DNA from: Brugia malayi
Taxonomy: Eukaryota > Nematoda > Chromadorea > Rhabditida > Onchocercidae
Direction of reading: 5' to 3'
NCBI RefSeq assembly: GCF_000002995.4
Contig: NW_025062475.1
Coordinates: 2,046,001-2,110,000, forward strand
DNA length: 64,000 bases
In this document: positions 1 through 13,832 of the stretch, in pieces
Layout of the letters: each line of letters opens with the position of its first letter
Position numbering within the stretch: position 1 is the stretch's first letter
Made by a program: the position numbers and the translations under genes
The notes under the pieces: generated by a model
The model's input: the letters and a program-made list of their open reading frames with translations, nothing else
What the model was told of the DNA's origin: nothing
Databases searched by the model: none

Positions 1-3000
1 TATTTGGTGCAGAGGTTAGCATATCAGTGATAAGCGGCGAAGATACTAAAGAGTCTTTCATTCTGCAAAAGTTATCACACAAATGGACTAATCACTAATG
101 TTTATCAATCAAAAGAAAAGAACTCGAATTGTAAATATCAGAAAAGTATAGATCAACCAGAATGTTCAAATATTATGGATGGAAATTACCCGAAAGAATC
201 AAAAATTTATTGATTGATAATTTTCAATTATAAACAACTAAATATTTTGCTAAATGCAACAAAGTAAAAGTAAGCTTTCAAAATACAAAAAAATCTTAGT
301 TTTCTAAAAGAATATAAAGTAAGTCTATAAATTATCATGATTCAAAAAAAGGTGATAACATAAATTTACCCAGCATTTTCAGTATCTTTCATCCATTGCG
401 CATTTACATCCTTCTCTTCTGAATAAATTTCTTCCGTAAAACTCATAGTTGTACCCATATCCTGAAATAGCTTTCTTATCAATTTTATCACCTCACATAC
501 TTATCAATGAATTAAGCTAAAAGGTAAGAAATGATAATTTAAAACTGATATGATAGTACTAACTTGCAATTTTACAGTTGAATTATGCATTGAAGATTTG
601 TCGAAAAATTTTTCTTCCGTTTGAATATTTTTGTTATTTAACATTCGTACTGATCGTTCATAAGTTTCAGCCTGTAATTAGAACTTTTTTAGATAAAGAA
701 AATAATTAATCATTTATAAATAATTACTTTTAATATAAATTTCAACTTGGAATTTATGTATTTGTTGAATATCTTTTGCTAAAATAAAATTTCTAAAATT
801 TTATCGTAAATCTTTAGTTTAAATTCAAAATATAATTATAAAAAATACAGCTTAAATTTATTTAATCATTTTAAAATTCAAAAACACTTTACACTCACTC
901 CACAAGTTCATTTCAATAAATAATTTTTAATTTTTGATTATTAAAAAAAAAAAAAAAAAGAAAGAACTAACCTGTTTATCAAGCTGAGCAGTTTGCTTTT
1001 CGGTAAGCAAATGTGGTGCCATATTTCGAATATACCATGGTTCTTTTGCCATTAAACGTTGTAGTATTTCATTCCGTTTTACCGGATCACCGCATGCTAA
1101 GGCACGTTGATATTCTTTCTGTAAAAATAAAATGATTTCAAATAAAAAAAATTTATGAATTAGTAAATTTAATATAAATTATAAACAAGAAATATTAGTG
1201 AAAATTTTTAATCATTGAAAAAAATTTATTTTTTATTTTTCAAATTACAATAAAAATTTGTAATTAATTGCCTGCATTCGAATCATCAAATGATAAAGCC
1301 ATTCTTCAAATTTAATTTGTATTACACCGAGAAGCATCGAAACAATGGAAAGACCAATGATGACCAGCCAAAACATTAATATTAACATATGTGGATGATC
1401 TGGCACAACATCGCCTAATGTGTTCTGCTAATTATTAGTGAAGAGAAGTTGAAAAAGAAGAAAGCCAAATTTGAAGTTAAATTTAAAAAAGGAAAGTAAA
1501 TAATTGTTGTTGAATTTAATAATTTATTAATATGAAAATAGTAAATAATAATTTCTAACCAAGGCCAATGGTTGACAATGAAATGAAGAAAAAATAAAGG
1601 GAAGTGAAATAGGACCAGCGCGTTTCCCAGAGGCAAAATAAACCCGCACAAATGCATATCCAAGCGATGCAGATGAGTAGTGCAAGCCAAACTGGTATTG
1701 TTCTGGAGTAATTGGAAAGAGGTACAGAAATGTGGCAAATAAAGTAAGGTTAATTAATTATCAATAAAATAGAACTAAAATGAAAATGTATTATAAATGA
1801 TTGAATTTTATTTTTCATTTTTTTTTTTTTTTTTTGTGCTACAACAATTAAATATTTTTAAATGTATATTATTTATAAAAATTAAGCAAAAGATATAACA
1901 AAGTGTAATTATACAAATTAGCTTTTGAAACATTAACAAATTAATTTAAGATTGTCATTCAATTTGTAAAATAATATCGAAATATTAACATTCATGCAAA
2001 CCTGCTTTCAACTTTTTCATCTTCAATTATTTCAGTTGTTTCTGAGATTGGATTATTATTATTTAGTAATCGATGATTTGGTCCTAAATTTCCTTCTTCC
2101 ATATCTAGCATTCCTCTGTGAAAAATCAATCAATCAATTAATCAATATTTCTTTATTATTTCTTAAATTTTATTCAGCTTCATTCAATAACTTTAATTAA
2201 GTAAAAAAAAAAAAGCCTGAAATTTATCTGATGCCAATTTGTTTTTGTTTTTAGTAAAATGAACAGAGTAACTTTACTTAACTTTACTCAGTAACTTTAA
2301 TTAATTGAAATGGCTGCGTTAGTCTGAAATTCATTTAATATTTAGATGCAACAAAAAATTGAAAATAATATTTATTCAATACCTAAAATACTTACTGCAT
2401 ATACTTCCATTTTTTAAGTTTCAGTATTTGTCGCTGTTTTGCTAATGCAATGCGTCGCTCTTTGGTGTAACCTTTAATACACTCGCGATACCTAGTAATG
2501 AGAATTGTCGGTCAGAATAACACACTACATTTCGAGAATTCTCGATGAATAAATATTTGTTTCTGACACACTACATTTCGAGAATTCTCGATGAATAAAT
2601 ATTTGTTTCTGACACACCATATTTCGAGAATTCTCGATGAATAAGCAACACTTTTTTTTTAATTTTATACCAATCTATATAATTAATGATTCTTTTTATT
2701 ACAAAAATATCTAATAATTTTTACATAAAAATTTTTACTCAAACTTCTGATATAATAGTAATTTGTCTTATTTTGAAATCTTACATTAATTTAAATCAAA
2801 AAAAAAAGCAATTTTTTTCATTAAAAGTATTTCATTGTTCATTTCGTAATGTAATTTAATACAATTTTTGCATCTAAAATTACTGAAATGAATGACATAT
2901 GATATCACTGAAATTGTAATCTTTTTAGAAAATTTGTTGAAAATTTCATTCAAAAACCATTTGTTGTTTTCTCTTCTTTTTTCTTTAATTTCTATTATTT

Positions 3001-6000
3001 CATATAAAACATTTAATTGTAAAATAATTATGGCTTTGCAGTAAATTTCAATTGTAAATTGTTTTGCAAGCAAACTAAATTGTTCGATTGCTCATAAATG
3101 ATTTCATTTCATATAAATTTGTAATAAACAAACTTGTAAAAGTGAAATTTAAACGGAACAATCTGTTTAATTGACAGAAGCAGAAAAACAAAAGTTATTG
3201 GCATTTTAAAATGTAATTTTATTTATTTTCAAATGTGAAATTAATATCATAAAAACAACTATCTGATCTTTGCTTTCTTTCTTTTTTCTTTTTTTCTTTT
3301 TTTTTTTTGAAATGAAGAATGAAATGAAATGAAGAAAACTGAAGTCTCGTGAACAAATTTAGCATTAATTAAATATTTAAATTAATAAAAGAGAAGAATA
3401 ATTCATACAAAAATACCTCATCCAAACATTGCTTACAAAAGTTGTGAGAGTTTTACCAAATTGACTCAATATAGCTAGTACAAGAGGTATACCAAAAATT
3501 GCATATACAATACTTAGTGCTTTTCCGCCTGGCGTCCTTGGCACTATATTACCGTAGCCTAAAATATAAAAAGCAATCAAATAATATAAATTTATTTTTT
3601 AACAAATTCAAAAAAGAAATTATAATACTATATTAGCATGCTATAGTGATAATATACTACCATAACTTAGAATATAAAATTTCTTATATTTAAATATATT
3701 TTTAAAGAGTAAAAGAGAAAAATAAATTGTTCATGGTACTATCTCGTCATGGCCTAAAATGTAAAAAATATTATAAATTTATTTTTCAAGGAGTTAAATG
3801 ACAATTTGATGACTAACCGATAGTAGTAAAGATAGTACCAACATAGAAGAGTGCTCCCCACATGTCCCATTCTAAGCCTTCTGGCATTTTTAGTTTTGTT
3901 AATTGACTTTCATACCACAATAATATTTTTCTAAAATTTGAAAAAAGGAAACTGAATCATGTAATAGACTTAGATTAGTACATGTTTTAATATAAAATGA
4001 CCTATGACCTATGACATTATGGTATTATGATATGATCAATATAATCAAATGACACATTTTAATCATTAAAATTATTAGACTGTTAAAGAGAAAGAAAATT
4101 AAATTTGAGAAAATGAAACTGTTTACTTTGAATTAATCAAATTTGTGTACGTATCTGAATTTTTGTTCTGGAAAACTCGCCTTAACTGTTGAAATGTATC
4201 ATTCCTCAAATCATCTAATATAATTTTTTCTTTCCTAAAATTCAAAAAAAAAAAAATTATTTTCAATATTTCTGATACTTTTTACTTTTTTTTTCGCATA
4301 TATCATAGTAAGTAACATAGATTAAATCTTTTTTTTTTTTTTTTTCTAAATTTATTTCATACTAAGACAGTAATATTCAATTTAACAATAAAAGATTTAT
4401 TGTTTTTGTTATTATTTTCCATTGCTTAATTGTATTTATTGAAAAAAAAAAAAAATAAGATATCAATTAAAAACAAAATGTTAGTTAGTCTAAAAAAATA
4501 AACTTATAATTAATTAAAAAATTTTGATAATTTAAAAAAGCAAAAATGATAAACCTGATAAGCTCTTGTTCATGCGCTTGTTCCACCCAACAGAATAATA
4601 TAGCGCCCAGTAATGAATATACTGTCAACAAAACAAACGGCGCAATATGTCGTAATTTATATTTGTCGTAATAAAATTTCGCCTAAAATTTTAGTAAAGT
4701 TTTTAATTAAATATTATAGCTTATCAATGAGATTATAATTGATAAATAAGTAATCATTTGGTGTAAGAAATGATAATTTTGCAATAGATTAATGATAATA
4801 CAAACGAAGAAAAAATGTTATTAATCGTAAAAATAAACAAAAAAAAAAAGTCATTGATAATAAAAATAAATAAAACTAAAAAAATGATAAAAAAAAATAA
4901 GAAAAATGGCAAGAAAATATTATTAATAATAAAAGTAAACAAAATAAAAAACAAAAAATGCAATTAATCATAAAAACAAATAAAAATAACCAAAACAAAA
5001 ATGCAAAAAATGCCTTTTTTTTCAATTATAAAAACAATTTCCTCGATTTCAATTAAATACAAAGCTAATATTTGCATAAAACAAAAACAAAGAAATAAAT
5101 TTTTTTCTCAATTTTGTTAAATTTCATCCATATTTTTACAAATTCATAAATTATTAACTGAACTACCACTCTTATCACAGTAATGATTAATTTGAAATTA
5201 AAACATAAAATAATCACCTGTCCAAGGAAATCCTTTGGTTTTTGCTTCTGCAAATGTATCTTCTCTTCAGCTGTTCGATTAAAAACCTAAAATATTAAAT
5301 ATGCAAAATTCTTTTTTCTTTCTTAACACTGCTAAATTCTGATTGATAATCATAGGAAAAGTTTGTCAAATATAAATTATTGATAGAAATTAATTTTTTT
5401 TTTTCTTTTTGCAAACATTCAAAAATGTTTGTGAAAGACAAATAAATAAGATAGAATCAATTTATTGTAATAATTTCACAGTGCTAGCATAAATTTTCAA
5501 TAATATTTTTTTTTTTTGAACAAAATTGATTAAATGACAAAACTAATACCAAAGTATTTCTAAAATTTGTGACAATAAATTATTGGATCAAAAGTTATTT
5601 ATTTTCAAATAATATATTGTTGATGTTTAGATGATATATCAACAATAATATATAACGTGAACATTTTAATAAACAATACGAAATTATAAATATTAAAAAT
5701 TTTATGACCAATAAAAATTTCTACAAAGTTTCTTTTGACACATTTAAATTTATGAATAAAAAAAAAAAAAAAAAACAGGAAAAATGTAATATCCGGTAAA
5801 AAATAATTTCAACCGGATGCATTTCTGGATATCCAACAACTTCAGCTAACGTAGTCAGTGAAAATTACATAAAAATTTTGCTTTCAAATTGTTAATTTTA
5901 AATTGTCAAAAAGTGTTACAACACATAACAGTAATTATTTATTAATTATAAAAACAATGGTAGCAAACTTTTAAATTAAACTAATTTTTGAATTTGAATT

Positions 6001-7279
6001 TGAATCAAGTTAATTTTTAATGAAATTATAAGATTTCAATTTTAGAAATGTAAAAAAAAAAAAACAAAATTAATTAGTTCTCTAGAAAGTATGGTCTTTT
6101 TTTCTTATTGAAAATTATAATTTCTAATTTAAAAATTAGTTCAAAGGAGAAAGTGTCAACAAAAGTGTCACATAAGTTCAATGAACATTTAAAGGATTCA
6201 AATTTTTTGATACAAAAATAGTTCGTAGATAAAAGTTGAAGCATACAATTCGATTATTTTCCACAAAAAGAGCATATTTTTCCTGATTTCATTATGTATA
6301 CTTTCAGGAAACTTACGTACACACTTTTCCTGATTTCACTACTCGTACCAATCGTTTCATTTCAAAAGTTAAAATGTATGATATCTACATGCAATTTTTA
6401 TTAATCGTTTCCGGTTATTTGCAATTTATTTATTTGTTTATTTTTTTGTTATTGTTTATTGTTAGTACAATTTATAGAAATGCCTGACGTATTAGCTTAT
6501 TATCTCTTTCAAAGAAATATAAGTAAAATTTCTGTCAATTAAGCATTTTAAATTTTAATTTAGCTAAAAATATTATTATTACCATCCTAAAAAAAAATAC
6601 CAATAAAAAATCTGTGTATTCTTATTCTCTCTAATTGTTTATTTTTTTTTTTTCACATTATGGAAATGCATTTTACAATATAAAATTTATCATTTGCTAT
6701 AACAATAAAATGAAATCCCTAACCTTTTGAAAAAAGAGAGAAAAAGAGAGAAAACAATTTTATTATTAAAAATAAAATCAATGAATGAACTTTTACGCAT
6801 TTTAGAATTGGACAGATTAGCAAAATATTTATGCAATTTAATAGTATTTTGAAAATAACAGAAGAAGAAAAAAAAGTATGTGAAGTGATCAATCATTGGT
6901 ATTTGTTTTTTTTAATTTCAAATAGTTACAACGAAAAATTTAAGTTAAATTTTACTTCTGGTATATAGTTTCTTTTCATTTCTTTTCTTTCTTCATAAAT
7001 AATTATATTAGCAAATAATATAATTATCATCAAATGATGTGTAACATTTATCAGTTTAATCAGTCATTGATTATTTTATATCATTTCAAATTGATTTCTA
7101 TTATTTTTTTGATCGTTTCACATTCCAAATAGATATAATGAAAAATTTAAGCGATTAAATTTTACTTTTAATATATATTTCCTTCATTTTTTCATTTCAT
7201 TCGTTTTTTTTTTTTTTTTTTTTTTCATTCATGAATAATAATTGCAATTTTAATCACCCAAATGTAAAACTATTAAATG

Positions 7280-7322
<43 letters not shown>

Positions 7323-9537
7323 CAATATTTATGAATTCAATCTAATAAATAACTGAAGCCAACCTGGTCATCAGCATCGATGAAGTGATTGCTCGTAGGG
7401 TCATCCAAGCTGACCAGCTGGCAGTGCTGTGGCGGTGTATCTGTGGACGAATGCGAGAAGAGCGACAGTCCACTGCAAACATCAATCAATTTGTTTACAA
7501 TAATTATTTGCAAGTGGTATTACTGTAGCACTACCATGGCTGTTTGAATCACTTAGAGACCATGGAAAGCATTCCTACCTGTCACCCTAAAAATATAGCT
7601 GACAGTCATCAGAATTGCATGTTTACTCGAGTATGTATGAGTGGAATATTATGAGATGAAAAGTGAATGAGTGAGGAGGTGAAAGGGAACAAAGAAGATT
7701 TAAAAGATATGAAAATATTAAAGTGGAAAATTATTCAAAGATATATTTGTATTGAGAAGAAACACTTTAACACATATATGAAAGTTTGATAAATAATAGC
7801 ATAATTCATTGAAATAAAAAAAAAAAAGATGTATTGTTTACTTAGTTATTGTGAGCAATAGTAATCTTAAAGTAATACTTGTACTAAATTATAATTATAC
7901 AATGATTTTACTTTATCAGTGATACAACTGATAGTGATAATAATCTAAGAGATAGTTCAAAGACTTCAATTAATTCATTGCACAGCAGTCAAATTACAAC
8001 ACTTTTCGCTTTTATTTGAAAACTTTAGTGTATGAATCTGTTCTGTCTTAAACTTTTCAATTTGAATAAAATTTAATTTTAAAATAATTTTGCCACAAAC
8101 TGAACAATATGGAATATGTTAGCATGAATATTTGTTTGTTTGTTTATTTGTTTTTTGTTTTGTTTGTTTGTGTGTGTGTATGTGTGCATGTATGTATGTC
8201 AATGTATGTATGTATGCCAATGTATGCATTTTTATATTTATTTTGTTTAGTAGCACAATTTCAATATATCTTATAATTTTTATAATAACAATTATTGATA
8301 GAAGAAAACTGACAAAAAGAAATTTAATATAATTTCTTTTTCATTTCACAGTCAATTTTAACATTTTATTTTTTGTTTTATTTATTTATTTATTATTGAA
8401 CAAGAAAGAGGAAAAATAAAATTTAATAATAATAAAGAAAACAATCATTTTAGAAGATAAATAACACTGTTGTTTTTGTAATATGAAAATGAATTTTAAA
8501 AAGATGAAAGAGTTTACCGATGAAAAGCAACGAAATAAACAATTGTGCAAATATTTTTATATGCATTTATACGCTATTATGTAATTTCAAAAAAAAAAAA
8601 AAAAAAAAAAAAAAAGAAAAACTAATTGGAATACTAATTGTTTTCTTTCATTGTAATTTTCAACAAAATAATATTTTTTCTTTTTTTTTGCAATAATATT
8701 TATTTAAATATTCAAAAACACTAATGGAATATTCAAAGACAAACAAAATAAAATTTTAAATTCCTAATAGATTTATTAAATGTGTAAAATTTAAAAAAAA
8801 AAATTAGTAACAAATTATAAATGATACAATTTTTTTTGGCTTTGAGTGATTTTTTTTAGTTCGAATTTTCTTTTAAACAATTAAAAGTAAGCATTTTTTC
8901 TTTTTTTTTTTTTTTTTTTTTTTTTTGAAGAGAAAAGCTCTATCTATTGAGAAAATGTTAGCATTTTAGTTTAGAATTAGCAAATGTGCTAATGAATAAG
9001 CGATTGAAGTTCAGAAAAAAAGAAAGACGAAGTAATTTTAATGAGAGAAAGTGAATTTATTAATAATTCATTGTTCTGAGAATGGACAAATTAACTAAAT
9101 TTAAGTGAGTAAAGCAACATTAAAAAGAAAAAAAAAAAACTTAAAGAGTTGATAAGTGATAAACTGTGTGCTATCAGATTATACGTGATATGATTATCAG
9201 TAATAACACTGCATATAGATCAGATTATACGTGATATGATTATCAGTAATAACACTGCATATAGATCAGATTATACGTGATATGATTATCAGTAATAACA
9301 CTGCATATAGATCAGATTATACGTGATATGATTATCAGTAATAACACTGCATATAGATCAGATTATACGTGATATGATTATCAGTAATAACACTGCATAT
9401 AGATCAGATTATTCAAATTTAACAACTAACCAGGTATTATCATATCGGCTAATCAATGTTTCATCGCTCATATCCATCAGCATTGATGACGGATGACACG
9501 TTTGACGCCGTGATTCAGTACGTACGAACACCGCCAT
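1..9537 (-). CDS. TWK-type two-pore-domain potassium channel (partial, 14 exons)
   Basis: Membrane channel carrying background potassium current; two pore loops per subunit. Exons on the minus strand: 9537-9431, 7472-7364, 5286-5218, 4682-4555, 4234-4151, 3930-3818, 3558-3417, 2491-2396, 1702-1560, 1414-1272, 1118-972, 671-564, 461-370 and 62-1. All junctions keep frame, giving 514 residues before the left edge, so the C-terminus is missing. TM1 is seen as PFVLLTVYSLLGAILFCW, pore 1 as TIFTTIGYGNIVP, TM2 after GGKALSIVYAIFGIP, TM3 as WLALLICIAWICICAGLF, pore 2 as SLSTIGLGDVVP, and TM4 as MFWLVIIGLSIVSMLLGV. The first ~100 residues and the tail are hydrophilic and presumably cytoplasmic. The start is the first ATG after an acceptor at 9554-9555. 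Intron 10 uses a GC donor. Introns 1 and 8 (the latter just upstream of exon 8) each carry a different 46-bp minisatellite. The family assignment is firm; the subtype is not known. Confidence 0.95.
2521..2645. repeat. 46-bp minisatellite with palindromic core, ~2.7 copies
   Basis: Copies start at 2521, 2567 and 2613 and are nearly identical. Each contains the perfect 14-bp palindrome TCGAGAATTCTCGA. The array lies in a TWK-channel intron, just upstream (in gene sense) of the exon at 2491-2396. Confidence 0.9.
7279..7320. repeat. (ATA)n microsatellite
   Basis: About 14 uninterrupted trinucleotide copies within a TWK intron. The surrounding introns (5287-7363 and 7473-9430) are AT-rich and otherwise show no coding signal. 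Confidence 0.9.
9173..9410. repeat. 46-bp minisatellite, 5.2 identical copies
   Basis: Copies start at 9173, 9219, 9265, 9311 and 9357, with a partial copy to 9410. They appear identical to each other. The array lies in intron 1 of the TWK gene and ends about 20 bp from the first splice donor (9430). Its sequence is unrelated to the other 46-bp array at 2521. Confidence 0.95.
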
Positions 9538-9552
9538 TGCTAATTAATTAAG

Positions 9553-9555
9553 CCT
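9553..9555 (-). promoter_or_regulatory. Probable trans-splice acceptor for the TWK gene
   Basis: On the minus strand TTCTTCAG precedes a 16-nt leader and then the ATG at 9537. No exon was found upstream, so spliced-leader addition is the simplest reading. An untranslated 5' exon is also possible. Confidence 0.4.
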
Positions 9556-12500
9556 GAAGAATTATTACACTCATTATATATAGATACATACATGTGTAAA
9601 TAATATAATAATACTTAACTAATTTCATTAATTGATGGGCAATCATTCATATTAGGCCAAAACTTTCTTATCACTTATCAAGAGGCATAAAAAAAGAAAG
9701 TACGGATGAAATTAATCACTTGTCAAGTAAAAATTTCGAAAAAGCATATCGCATCAATTAACAAAAATATTTGATTAATAACATTTAGATTTAATAAAAA
9801 ATGTTGTATAATTCCTTTTTTTTGTCATCAAAATGACATTGATTATTAACAAAAAATATTCCATTATTTAATTAAGATTATTCAAATCATTTTCATATGT
9901 AACAAATGTAATTTAAATTAAATTAGAAAAAAACGTTCCGTTATATGAGTGTAATAATTAATAATAACAATAATGGCAATAGCAATAATAATAATGATAA
10001 TGATAATAGTGATAAATGATAATAGTAATGATAACAGGTAATAGTAATAATAATAATAGATAATAATCATTGCTTAACTGTATTATTTTGAATGTGAAAT
10101 TTGATTTTTTTTTTTCTTCAAAGAGTTGATTACATTACTTTTCTTTCCTTTTTTTTAAAGTTTTTTTTTTTTTTTTGAATTCCTTGAAGATATGCGTTGC
10201 AAAAACGTTTGATTGTAACTAATTCATAGTTTTTGTCATTCCTGAAAATCACATTTTCAAATTTATAAAATTATGATGCAAAAATTTTGAAAAAGTTAAC
10301 GAATTTTTCGTCGTCGAAAAGATTGAAATGAAAAGATATGCATGAAAAAAAAAAAAAAAAAAGAGAAAGAAATAGGAAAATATGAAGTTGCCCTAAAGAA
10401 ATTTGAAGTTGAGGAAAAGTTAAACGAATGTCTGTCGGTTGGCTAAAGAGTTGAATGCTTAGATACGAAACAATTTATAGGCATTTAGCAATGATTGATT
10501 CATCCTGAAATAGAAGTACGTTTGCTTGTTAGATTTTGAAAAATATTTGAAAAAAAAAAAAAAAAAAACTTTTTTCGTTTTAACTTTCAAACAATCAAAA
10601 AGAAGACAAAAAAAGAGTGAAAAAAGCGAAGAAAAAAAGAAAAAAAAAAAAAAAAAACGAAATATATTTGAAATAAAAAAAATATAATTTGTCAAATTTT
10701 TGAAACAAAACAATTTGTTTTTTTTTTTTTTTTCCATAATTTTCACATATATTTATTAAATTGTTTATTAATAAATATTTTAACTTTTAGTATAACTATA
10801 ATTCATCAATAATAAACACACACACACACACATATATATAAATAAAATTTTTTTCCACCTGAATCATTAATATACCTGTGAATGATATTAACTAATTTAC
10901 ATTTGGAATGAGAAACAAAAAGAGAAGAAAAGAAAGAAAGAAAAAAAAATTTGAAATTTTCAACAAAATAATTTTAATGTGCGCAAATTAGAAAAGATAA
11001 AGTAGTAAAGATTGTTTGGCTGATGGAAGTAATTTATTGCTTAGACAAAGAATTTTTCGTTTCGTTTTGTTATTTCGTTGTCATTCACATACATATTCTT
11101 TTCTCTTTCTTTTTCTCTCTTTTCATTGATAATAAAATTTGATTAAAAAAAAAAAATAAAAAATAAATAAATTTGATACATTTCTCAATTTATGAGATAT
11201 CTTTTCTTTTTTTTTTTTTTTTTTTGATTTTATTTTTTTGTCTAAAAGAAAAAAGAGGGAAATGCATGTGATTAAAATAGATAAGAATGTATGATTAAAA
11301 GATATGAAAATGATAAAAGATAAGGGAATGATATGATTGTGTGTGATTAATTTGTGATAATCAGAAAAAAGAAGAGAAAGAAACGATTCAAATCGTTGTT
11401 TATTTTCGCTGAAGTTTAAATCATTTTTTAATTAAATCAAATGCTATAAATGAATATTAAAAATATGATTAAGCTGAATACATTAATAAGAAATCTATTT
11501 AAATTTTTTTTTTTGTAATTTTAATCTAAAATATTATCAAATTTTTAGTATGTTTGATGATATGTAATAAATAAAATGATTGATTATGATATTGATTATT
11601 ACAAAGGTATAATGTTTTGTTAAAAAAAAAGAGATGTAAATTTCAAAAATATTAATTAACTTTTATCATTGAATTGAAATGAATCAAAATTTATTGTGAA
11701 AAAAACTAGGAAGTAGGAAGGTATGTATGATAAAATTGTATAAAAATGATATGATTACATGATTGATTTAATTTTTTCAATTATATAAATTATACATGTA
11801 CTTTTCGTTTTTTTTTTTTTCTTCTTTTTTATTTATAAACATTTAACAGAGAAAACAAATGCAATAAAATGATTTGATTTAAATTAATCAATTAAGAAAA
11901 TGTGTAAAATATTTTGTTCTATTTCATAAATAAATAAATAAATAAGTAAACAATAATAATATCTATGTTAAATAAACGTTTGAAAAGTTTAATTCTAATT
12001 TTCAATTCATTAATTTGAATAAGATTATTTTAAATGTTAGGAAATACTTGAAATAATGCTAATAGTATTGTTAGTAAAGTAAAATAACTTAGTGCTAAAC
12101 CAATTCATCCATTCATCCATTAAATCGGATGAATGCTTCACGATAGTTCAACAGGTGGATGAATTGAAAAGCTAATTGACAGCTGACCAACTATCAAAGT
12201 AGTAGAATAAGTTGATTTGTACTAGAACGTTGATTTTAAACTTGAACATTACTTCTTTACACAAAATTTGACACTGCTCCATTTGATTACCACTCGTTGC
12301 TGTTGCTGTGATACTTTAACTTACTTCTTTCTTTCTTTTACTTAATAAATTTATCATATATTTGTTAATGATTAATTTGTACGTAAATAATATAATTCAT
12401 TATTATATTATATTATTCCTTGTAATAGATGACAATCATCAAATGTGCTTTTTTTTTTTTTTTTTTTTTTTTTTTTTGAATTTTAAAATTGTGTAACTTT

Positions 12501-13832
12501 AATGTCATCTTATCTAAATTTCTTAATTAATTTAGCAGTGTTACTTTTTCTTTCCTTCTTTTGCATATTCTCTTTAGTTTATAAATTTTAACAATTTTAT
12601 TTTCGTGCATTGAAACAAATCAAATTTATTCGCTTTCTTTTTATTCATTTTACAAATACCTATAAGTGCTCTTCTAATATTCACACCTGAGTAGCAATTC
12701 GTGGTAGAGAATAATAGCAAAGTATTATTAGCTTAAATATTTTATCAACACCAATCAATCATTTGGCAAATATACTTTTAAATATACAATTATTTTTTTC
12801 GTGGCATTCATATTGCATACTTTCTTACATTTGTCATATGCTCTTTTATTTAATAGAATAAAGCTTCATTAGTCCTTTTAAATAAATCGTTTACCTTGCT
12901 AGAATAATGTTAACAGGTTAGCAATAGCATTATTTTAATATCAACATTTCAGAAATGCCAAAACATTCTTGAAGAAAAATGAGAATTTTTCTATTTCAAT
13001 TTGCTAATGATATATTTCTGGATCAGTCATATAACTAATACTTTGCATCAAAACACTGGAAAGAACTAACTTTTATATATGTTATAGCGGTAGTTACATG
13101 AAATGGGTGATTAAAACGATCATAAAACAATTGGAGTTTAAAATGATATTTATTCATTTTCCATTAAAAAAAAAAAAAGAAAAAAATTGCAATTTTAAAC
13201 AAAATTCAAAAGTACGTATGCTTCTTTAGCGTTATCTTTTAAAATATTTTGTTTTACAACAATGCTTTCTAAAAAAATGAAAAAACTTCTTTCTAAATAA
13301 TTTTGAACATGTTAAATAGTTTATTTTTTTTTGCAAAGTCTTTAATAAGATTACTTGTATTTGAATATAATGAAAAATGATATCAATTATATCAAAAAGA
13401 TTGAGGCAAAAGCAGCCAAAAGAAGAAAAAATGAAGAAAAGAACAATAAAAAGATAAAATAATATCAAACTATTGTTATTTAAATATATTACATGCTATA
13501 ACGGATCCAAACCTATTAGTTACATGATTCTGTGTAAAATTGCAGGGACCAAAACCAGAAAAAAAAAAGCCTTGGTGACATAAGAAATTCCTTAGGTAGC
13601 AAAAAAAGCATAGATTTTTACTGCAAACTGATGTGTAAACTTATTTATCAGCACAGGTAGTGAAATGTGATTTTCAATAAAACAAACTAATTTCAAACAT
13701 CAAAAACTGAGTTGTTTTCCTAGATTTTCTGATATGTTTTGAAGTGATATTTTCATCCTACTTGACCTATTAAAACTAAGATTAAAGCTCACTTTACACA
13801 TTCTAACAACAGGGTGACACAGCATAGGCCAC
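9556..13832. other. Intergenic, AT-rich, no gene seen
   Basis: The stretch holds homopolymer A/T runs, degenerate (ATA/ATG)n at about 9958-10060, (CA)n(TA)n at 10811-10840 and the 3' flank of the gene ending at 13833. Open frames here are short, low-complexity and lack splice partners. I see no coding or RNA gene. Confidence 0.6.

Noticed and set aside
8132..8332. 66-codon plus frame
   Set aside because: Low-complexity TG/TATG sequence within a TWK intron.
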